A program made the position numbers and the translations under genes. The notes below the pieces were generated by a model. It made no database searches, was not told where the DNA came from, and saw nothing but the letters and a program-made list of their open reading frames with translations. Of a stretch of 9,995 bases of DNA, positions 5,746 to 9,995 are shown piece after piece (the first letter of the stretch is position 1; each line of letters begins with the position of its first letter). The stretch is from positions 1 to 9,995 of the forward strand of contig JACCXE010000155.1 in NCBI GenBank assembly GCA_013697265.1, written 5' to 3'. This DNA comes from Actinomycetota bacterium. GTDB lineage: Bacteria; Actinomycetota; Acidimicrobiia; Acidimicrobiales; JACCXE01.

Positions 5746-7104
5746 GTGCGCCGCCGCCTCGTCGTCGCCATGCTGCTGCTGGTTTCTGCCGCACTCATGG
5801 TGGCCGGCGCCGGAAGTCAACTCCTGGTGCGGCAGGCCACGCTCGACGACGCCCGTCAAGACGTCGCGCGGCAAGCCGAGCAGTTCGCCCGAGTCAGCGA
5901 CGACCTGCGCCGACCAGCGCTGCTCGCGGCGCTGCGACGCGCCCTGCGCCTTAGCGGGGCCGACGTGGTGCGGTTTAGCCCCCGCGGGCGCCTACTAACC
6001 GAGCTCCCATCCGGCATCTCGTCCGCCGACCTGCGCGCGAGCGACCTCGCCGTCGGCGCCACCGTGTCGGGGATCCGCGGAACGCTCGTCTACGCGGTAG
6101 CGCCGGTGCCCAACGCAACCGGTGGCGTGGTCGGCGTCGTCCTCACTCGCGAACTTCGGGCGCTCAACCGCGGCTTCGGCTTCTTCCTACTGGCCGCGCT
6201 CGTGAGCTTGGGCTTTGCCGCGCTGCTCGGTCGGCGCATCGGTAGACGGATCGCGCTCCCCCTCGAAGTCGCAGCGGCTGGCACCCGCGCCATCGCCGCA
6301 GGTGACCTCGCCGCCCGTATCGCATTGCCCGCCAACGCCGACCCCGAAGTGGCGTCGCTCGCCGCGTCGATCAGCTCGCTCGCCGCGAATCTCGAACGCA
6401 GCCGTGCCGCTGAACGCGACTTCTTGTTGTCGGTGTCGCACGATCTGCGCACTCCGCTAACCGCCATCCGCGGCTACGGCGAAGCGCTGGCCGACGGGGC
6501 CATCGACGACAGCGCCCGGGCCGGCGCGGTGATCACCAACGAGTCCCGCCGGCTCGAACGCCTCGTGGGCGACCTGCTCGAACTCGCACGCCTCGGCGCG
6601 GGGTCCTTCGCCCTCACCCCGAGCGAGGTCCGCCTCGAGGACGTCGTGGCCGGCACCGCCGAAGCCCTTCAACTCGCAGCCGCCGACGCCGGCATCGTCC
6701 TCACGGCGCCTGCGGCCAGCGACGCCGTGGTCGTCGCCGATCCCGATCGCCTCGCCCAGGTCGTGGCCAACCTCATCGAGAACGCCCTCGCCTACGCCAC
6801 CGCCACGGTCGACGTGACGATCACGACAACCGACGGCGTCGCCGGGTTCGCCGTCGAGGACGACGGCCCCGGCATCCCAGCAGCAGAGCAGGCCGCGGTT
6901 TTCGCCCGCCACTACCGCTCAGACCGCGGTCGCCACGTCGGCACCGGGCTCGGCCTGGCCATCGTGGCCGAACTGGTCGCCGCGATGGGTGGGACCGTGA
7001 CCGTGGCCTCGCCGCGCCCGAGCGGTTTGCCGGGCACACGGTTGGCCGTCGAGTTGCCGGCTATTCCGCCTTCAGGGCGTCCCGCGCCGCCCGAGCCTCG
7101 CTGA
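5746..7104 (+). CDS. Two-component sensor histidine kinase (HAMP-HisKA-HATPase)
   Basis: A 452-residue membrane kinase, the partner of the preceding regulator. TM1 is at residues 5-23. An extracytoplasmic sensor of about 110 residues (24-140), not similar to any domain I know, is followed by TM2 at 143-162. HAMP runs through about 163-215 (GRRIALPLEVAAAGTRAIAAGDLAARI). The HisKA domain carries the phospho-accepting H232 in FLLSVSHDLRTPLTAIRGY. The ATPase domain has an N box (ANLIENALAYA, N342/N346), G1 (EDDGPGIP, 371-378) and G2 (GTGLGLAI, 399-406). All catalytic elements are intact. The GTG at 5746 lies 4 bases after the regulator stop; ATG at 5770 is a possible alternative start. Its 3' end overlaps the convergent secreted-protein gene by 44 bp. 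The signal is unknown. Confidence 0.95.
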   Translation: MRRRLVVAMLLLVSAALMVAGAGSQLLVRQATLDDARQDVARQAEQFARVSDDLRRPALLAALRRALRLSGADVVRFSPRGRLLTELPSGISSADLRASDLAVGATVSGIRGTLVYAVAPVPNATGGVVGVVLTRELRALNRGFGFFLLAALVSLGFAALLGRRIGRRIALPLEVAAAGTRAIAAGDLAARIALPANADPEVASLAASISSLAANLERSRAAERDFLLSVSHDLRTPLTAIRGYGEALADGAIDDSARAGAVITNESRRLERLVGDLLELARLGAGSFALTPSEVRLEDVVAGTAEALQLAAADAGIVLTAPAASDAVVVADPDRLAQVVANLIENALAYATATVDVTITTTDGVAGFAVEDDGPGIPAAEQAAVFARHYRSDRGRHVGTGLGLAIVAELVAAMGGTVTVASPRPSGLPGTRLAVELPAIPPSGRPAPPEPR

Positions 7105-7768
7105 TCGCGGTACGGATGCTGTTGCGCGCGTCACGCACGGCGGCGATCGACGGCTTGAGCACGTCGTGGTTGGCGTTGTAGTCCGCCGCGGTCAGGCCAA
7201 TCACGTCGTCATAGACGCCGCCGGCCTTGCCCGCCGCGGCGTCGGTGGCGCTGCGCATCGACGCGAGGTGCTGTTCGGCCTCGGCGGTGTCGCGGCCGTC
7301 GGCCTTGGCCTTGTCGATCGCAGCCTGGATGCGCTTGGCCACAGAACCAAGCCGGGCCACAGCGGCCAGTTCCCGGTCGCTCGCGATCACGACACGAGTC
7401 CGCGGCCGCACCAACGTGAACACGCGGAAGCCCTCGACGATGCGACGGCACTCGGCGCGCAACTCCTCGGCGTTGTCCTCGCCCTGGATCTCGGCCGCGA
7501 GCGCCTCAAGGCCATCGCTTACTTGGGTGTTGATCTGCTTCAACGCGGACTTGTGCTCGGCGCTGAGGCCACGAGCCTGGTCGAGGCGATTGGCTTCGGC
7601 CTCAAGAGCGCGTTGGCGCCGGTCGATCTGGGCCAGGCAGCGCGCCTTAACACGGTCGATACGTTCTTCGGAAGCGGCCGGGCGTTCTCGGGTCTGGGCC
7701 AGGGCGGCGGTGGGTGTGATCACGAGCGCGACGGCAACGAGCGCGGCCGCGAGGAACTTGGTCTTCAT
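7061..7768 (-). CDS. Secreted Ala/Arg-rich coiled-coil protein of unknown function
   Basis: A 235-residue exported protein. Residues 1-24 are a classical signal peptide: MKTK, a hydrophobic core, then ALA before Q25. The mature part is almost entirely helical and rich in Ala, Arg, Glu and Asp, with heptad-like segments (about 33-112 and 130-235). There are two Cys (C44 in VKARCLAQID and C107 in RAECRRI) that could form a disulfide outside the membrane. The segment FRVFTLVRPRTRVVIASDRE between the helices looks conserved-domain-like, and I recall similar unnamed actinobacterial secreted proteins, but I cannot name a function. The ATG overlaps the lipoprotein stop by ATGA (7765-7768), with AAGGAG about 10 bases upstream. 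Its last 44 bases overlap the end of the kinase gene. Confidence 0.88.
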   Translation of the reverse strand: MKTKFLAAALVAVALVITPTAALAQTRERPAASEERIDRVKARCLAQIDRRQRALEAEANRLDQARGLSAEHKSALKQINTQVSDGLEALAAEIQGEDNAEELRAECRRIVEGFRVFTLVRPRTRVVIASDRELAAVARLGSVAKRIQAAIDKAKADGRDTAEAEQHLASMRSATDAAAGKAGGVYDDVIGLTAADYNANHDVLKPSIAAVRDARNSIRTAISEARAARDALKAE

Positions 7769-8085
7769 TTGGTGGGGTCTCCTTCGGGAGTCGCGACGTC
7801 TTGTTCGGTCGCGGTCAGATCGATGTCGATGTCGCGCAAGAATTCCTCGATCGCGTTTAGGTCGGCGTCGCCGGCGTAGCTGGTGTTGACCGCCACGTCG
7901 GCGTCGCCGGCTGCGTCTGCGGCACGCGAAACAGCGCCCGGGGTGTCCGCCGTTGCCGTTTCAGTCGGCGCCGTGGTGCTGGTGCCAGTAGGCAGGCTGG
8001 TAACGGTCCGGTCGCCACACGCGGCCATTCCGGCGAGCAGCGCCGTCGCGACAGCGAGGCTGCGAAAGCGGGTGCGCACGCCCAT
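7765..8085 (-). CDS. Small putative lipoprotein, first gene of an envelope operon
   Basis: A 106-residue protein. Residues 1-23 are a signal peptide (Arg at positions 4, 6 and 8, core LAVATALLAGMAA) ending at a lipobox-like MAAC, so C23 would be lipid-modified and the protein tethered outside the membrane. M at -3 of the lipobox is tolerated but not the most common residue. A Thr/Ser/Pro-rich flexible stretch follows (27-50), then a more acidic end (DADLNAIEEFLRDIDIDL) that may be the functional part. It is translationally coupled to the secreted coiled-coil gene downstream, so the two may act together at the cell surface. Upstream at 8123-8141 is an 11-bp-period direct repeat. No named family is recognised. 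Confidence 0.82.
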   Translation of the reverse strand: MGVRTRFRSLAVATALLAGMAACGDRTVTSLPTGTSTTAPTETATADTPGAVSRAADAAGDADVAVNTSYAGDADLNAIEEFLRDIDIDLTATEQDVATPEGDPTK

Positions 8086-8122
8086 AGGTTCGGCTCAGCC
8101 CGTGATGTGCACGTGAGACAAC

Positions 8123-8141
8123 TGTTAGGGAAGTGTTAGGG
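8123..8141. promoter_or_regulatory. Tandem direct repeat TGTTAGGG-N3-TGTTAGGG, putative response-regulator site
   Basis: Two identical octamers TGTTAGGG (8123-8130 and 8134-8141) are separated by AAG, an exact 11-bp period. PhoB/OmpR-family regulators typically bind head-to-tail half-sites one DNA turn apart. The site lies 37 bases upstream of the lipoprotein start, where an activator would overlap the -35 region, and about 1 kb from a regulator/kinase pair of that family. No convincing -10 box can be named. A weak third half-site (4 of 8 matches) occurs at 8112-8119. The link to the neighbouring regulator is an inference. Confidence 0.5.
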
Positions 8142-8144
8142 CGC

Positions 8145-8315
8145 TCAGATCACGTTGTCGGAGTCGGCGTGCCCGTTGGTAAAAGCGCCGCGCGGCTCCT
8201 CGCTGCCGACTTCTTCGGGCAGCCAGCGCAGGGTGTGAAGCGTGACCTCGTCCGCGCAGCACGAATGCGACAAGCGGCCGCCCTCGAACCCGCGGCCTGC
8301 ATCAGCGAACTTCAT
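8145..8315 (-). CDS. Small ORF with a GHxDSD tail shared with the TY-Chap-like protein (small gene or 3' remnant)
   Basis: A 56-codon ORF starting MKFADAGRGFEGGRL and ending GAFTNGHADSDNVI. Its last codons align with those of the gene at 4107-4532: 30 of 39 bases are identical in a hand alignment, with FTNGHADSD against FTGGHTDSD. The helix before it (VTLHTLRWLPEEV) can be matched to VLQVFTSVYLGES of the longer protein. About 84% of third codon positions are G or C, as in real genes here. Against an independent gene: there is no ribosome site, and the ATG is only 14 bases from the divergent NUDIX start, leaving little room for promoters. It may be the surviving C-terminus of a decayed paralogue. 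The opposite-strand ORF over the same bases has no such support. Confidence 0.45.
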   Translation of the reverse strand: MKFADAGRGFEGGRLSHSCCADEVTLHTLRWLPEEVGSEEPRGAFTNGHADSDNVI

Positions 8316-8329
8316 TAGCGTCGATTCAC

Positions 8330-8827
8330 ATGGGGCTCGAGCAGTTACACCGACGCGCGGCGCGCCTGGTTGTCATTAACCGAGACGGCCGCGTCTGCCT
8401 TTTTCAGTGCAACGACCCACAGCAACCGCTGGAACAGCCGTTCTGGCTCACCCCCGGCGGCGGGGTCGAGCCGGGCGAGGAGGACTTGCGCATGACCGCG
8501 TGCCGAGAACTGCTGGAAGAAACGGGGCATCGCGTCCAGCCCAGCGAACTGATCGGTCCGATCGCGATCTGCGAAGGATCGTGGGAGTGGCGGGGCCAAC
8601 CGATCTACTCCGTCGACACCTACTTCGCGTTGCGCGTCGACAATCTCGCGGTTGACTACACGAACCAGGATCCGATCGAAGCCGAGATACTTGGCCAGCA
8701 CGGGTGGCTCTCGCCCGACGAGATGGACGCCTCAGAACTCGCCGTTGTGCCCAAAGGCCTCGCGCAACTCGTGCGCGACCTCATGGCTCGATCGCTTTCC
8801 GACACGCCTCGCGTTCTCGAGTGGTGA
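8330..8827 (+). CDS. NUDIX hydrolase
   Basis: A 165-residue NUDIX-fold hydrolase, which would cleave a nucleoside diphosphate linked to another moiety. The full Nudix box G-x5-E-x7-RELLEETGH is present at residues 45-67 (GVEPGEEDLRMTACRELLEE), with the metal-binding Glu pair E63/E64. The N-terminus RRAARLVVINRDGRVCLFQ is the usual first strand pair, and FWLTPGGGVEPGE leads into the box. The segment WEWRGQPIYSVDTYFALRV and the later HGWLSPDEM match the common 8-oxo-dGTPase/house-cleaning type, but the substrate cannot be called. The ATG at 8330 has no clear ribosome site. The stop overlaps the start of a broken phosphotransferase reading frame as GTGA (8824-8827), indicating a former two-gene operon. 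Confidence 0.94.
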   Translation: MGLEQLHRRAARLVVINRDGRVCLFQCNDPQQPLEQPFWLTPGGGVEPGEEDLRMTACRELLEETGHRVQPSELIGPIAICEGSWEWRGQPIYSVDTYFALRVDNLAVDYTNQDPIEAEILGQHGWLSPDEMDASELAVVPKGLAQLVRDLMARSLSDTPRVLEW

Positions 8828-8982
8828 CAATTTCGCACGAGATCAAGACGCGCTTCGGCGTTCGGCCCGTCGAGTTCATAGCTGCGGGCGCGAACGCCCA
8901 CTAAATGGTGCGACGCGGTGACGCCGACTTCGTCCTCCGCCAGTACCGCACCGCTCGCTCCGTAGCGTCGGTCGTCTACGAA
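8824..8982 (+). pseudogene. Truncated N-terminus of an APH-family phosphotransferase, interrupted by a stop
   Basis: GTG at 8824 overlaps the NUDIX stop (GTGA). The frame reads TISHEIKTRFGVRPVEFIAA, then GANAH, then TAA (8902-8904), and in the same frame continues MVRRGDADFVLRQYRTARS and VASVVYE. Joined across the stop, this resembles the start of aminoglycoside phosphotransferase-superfamily kinases: F..pv..l.aG.NahW.V..GD..yvLR.yr, then a conserved Glu (YE). The stop sits where that family usually has an aromatic residue such as Trp. After about 53 codons the homology ends at the 3' end of nrdJ, so the catalytic lobe is gone. The similarity is from memory of the family pattern. A 26-residue real peptide is the alternative, which I consider unlikely. 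Confidence 0.5.
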
Positions 8983-9995
8983 CAGCCCGAAGTCGACCCG
9001 CAAGAACCGCACACGTAGCACGAGCCCGCGCGTTGCATCTCGTTGCCGCACGAGTAGCAAAGCGGTGCGATGACTTCGTTCCTCTGGGGCGCGGCCATCT
9101 TCGGCGGCCCCGCTGGCGCGGCGTCGACAACAGCAGTCGGAGGTGCCACAAGGTCCAACGTCACCTGCGCCACCGCGTCCGAACCATGATCGACGACGAC
9201 CGCTTCTTCCACACCGGGCAGCGTCGGCTGGATGCGCTCTTGCTGGGTGAGAATCCCCAACTCCTCGCGCTCGTCGCGGGACATGTAGTCCACCGCGATA
9301 CGACGGAAGATGTAGTCCATCAGAGACGTAGCGATCCGCAGTTCGGGGTCGTCGGTCATGCCCGAGGGCTCGAAACGCGAGTTCGAGTACTTCTTCACGT
9401 AGGTCGACAGCGGCACGCCGTGCTGCAGGCCCAATGAAATCGACACCGCGAAGGCGTCCATCAAGCCGCTCAGCGTCGAACCCTGCTTGCTGACCGAGAT
9501 GAACACTTCGCCGGGACGACCGTCGTCGTATTCGCCGACGGTGAAGTAGCCCTCGCAGTCGGCCACACGGAACTTCGTGGTGGTCGACCGACGCTTGTTG
9601 GGCAGGCGCTCACGCACCGGCTGCTTGACGAACACGGTGTGGCGCTCGATTTCCTTCTCGAGCTCGGCCACCTTCTTGGCGAGCGCGGCGTCGGTGGGCG
9701 CGCCGTCGACGGTGCCGGCAAGCGCCGGGTCGTCGCCGAAGCCTTCCTTGCCGTGACCCTTCTTCGCGGTTGCGAGGGGCTGGGCGACCTTGCAGTTGTC
9801 GCGGTAGATGGCCACGGCCTTCAGACCAAGACGCCACGACTCGATGTGCAGTTCCTCGACGTCTTCCACCGTGACGTCTTCGGGCATATTGCACGTCTTT
9901 GATATGGCCCCGCTGAGGAACGGCTGGGCCGCGGCCATCATCTTGATGTGGCCCATGTAATGGATCGTGTTGTCGCCCATCGAACAGGCGAACAC
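8976..9995 (-). CDS. nrdJ: Vitamin B12-dependent (class II) ribonucleoside-diphosphate reductase, C-terminal part
   Basis: The C-terminal 339 residues of a class II ribonucleotide reductase; the start lies beyond the window, and the GTG at the edge is internal. The full enzyme (commonly about 950 residues) makes deoxyribonucleotides using adenosylcobalamin, independently of oxygen. Visible in order: FACSMGDNTIHYMGHIKMMA and AQPFLSGAISKTCNMP from the end of the catalytic barrel; LGLKAVAIYRDNCKVAQPL (57-74), highly characteristic of NrdJ; a charged linker (75-140); a TSCPD domain (about 141-238, KFRVADCEGYFTV and later GLQHGVPLSTYVKKYSNSRF); and a Cys-rich end, CYSCG then CYVCGSCGSTSGCS (C313, C316, C326, C329, C332, C338), a zinc-ribbon or redox-active tail. 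The end is intact (TAG at 8976-8978). An antisense 87-residue frame over it is a shadow. Confidence 0.96.
   Translation of the reverse strand: MFACSMGDNTIHYMGHIKMMAAAQPFLSGAISKTCNMPEDVTVEDVEELHIESWRLGLKAVAIYRDNCKVAQPLATAKKGHGKEGFGDDPALAGTVDGAPTDAALAKKVAELEKEIERHTVFVKQPVRERLPNKRRSTTTKFRVADCEGYFTVGEYDDGRPGEVFISVSKQGSTLSGLMDAFAVSISLGLQHGVPLSTYVKKYSNSRFEPSGMTDDPELRIATSLMDYIFRRIAVDYMSRDEREELGILTQQERIQPTLPGVEEAVVVDHGSDAVAQVTLDLVAPPTAVVDAAPAGPPKMAAPQRNEVIAPLCYSCGNEMQRAGSCYVCGSCGSTSGCS

Noticed and set aside
5193..5798. Long minus-strand open frame opposite the response regulator
   Set aside because: The plus strand encodes an intact receiver and winged-helix protein; the antisense product has no recognisable features.
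7166..7879. Long plus-strand open frame (237 codons)
   Set aside because: It is the mirror of the secreted coiled-coil and lipoprotein genes, which have signal peptides, a ribosome site and an ATGA overlap; high GC produces such shadows.
8133..8318. Plus-strand 61-codon ORF
   Set aside because: It overlaps the minus ORF whose tail matches another protein in the window; the plus product resembles nothing and would start inside the direct repeat.

Overview
The window looks like chromosomal DNA of a high-GC Gram-positive-type bacterium, most likely an actinobacterium and possibly Acidimicrobiia. The basis is strong G/C bias at third codon positions, GTG starts, ATGA-type gene overlaps, an ECF sigma/anti-sigma pair with a Thr/Pro-rich extracytoplasmic linker, and a coenzyme B12-dependent (class II) ribonucleotide reductase. 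The taxonomic call is an inference. I see no rRNA, tRNA, CRISPR array, insertion sequence or phage module.

Layout. Bases 1-1147 (+) hold the C-terminal part of a large secreted protein with a thrombospondin type-3-like calcium motif. It is followed at 1178-2254 (+) by an acyltransferase-3 (OafA-like) membrane enzyme with noticeably lower GC3. The gap at 2255-2449 is not empty: on the minus strand it carries a frameshifted C-terminal remnant of a TesB-type acyl-CoA thioesterase. On the minus strand, an ECF sigma factor (3448-4005) overlaps its presumed membrane anti-sigma factor (2450-3451) by ATGA. Upstream of these lies a TY-Chap-like protein (4107-4532, minus), ending at a perfect 24-bp palindrome that is probably its terminator. 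On the plus strand, a DUF1801 protein (4626-5015) precedes an OmpR/PhoB-type response regulator (5061-5741) and its sensor kinase (5746-7104). Converging on the kinase, with a 44-bp tail-to-tail overlap, is a minus-strand operon of a small lipoprotein (7765-8085) and a secreted coiled-coil protein (7061-7768), again joined by ATGA.

Bases 8123-8141, upstream of the lipoprotein operon, contain two copies of TGTTAGGG with an 11-bp repeat period. This is the geometry of a PhoB/OmpR-family site, so I propose that the neighbouring two-component system controls this envelope operon. Just beyond lies a 56-codon minus-strand ORF (8145-8315). Its C-terminal tail (FTNGHADSD) closely matches that of the TY-Chap-like protein 4 kb away (FTGGHTDSD).

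A NUDIX hydrolase (8330-8827, +) is followed, in GTGA overlap, by what looks like a truncated, stop-interrupted start of an APH-family phosphotransferase (8824 to about 8982). The window ends with the C-terminal part of nrdJ on the minus strand (8976-9995). The themes are envelope stress and signalling (ECF pair, two-component system, secreted operon) plus gene decay in the gaps. I do not see a convincing complete novel system. The best leads are the linked two-component system/direct repeat/envelope operon and the shared GHxDSD tail.
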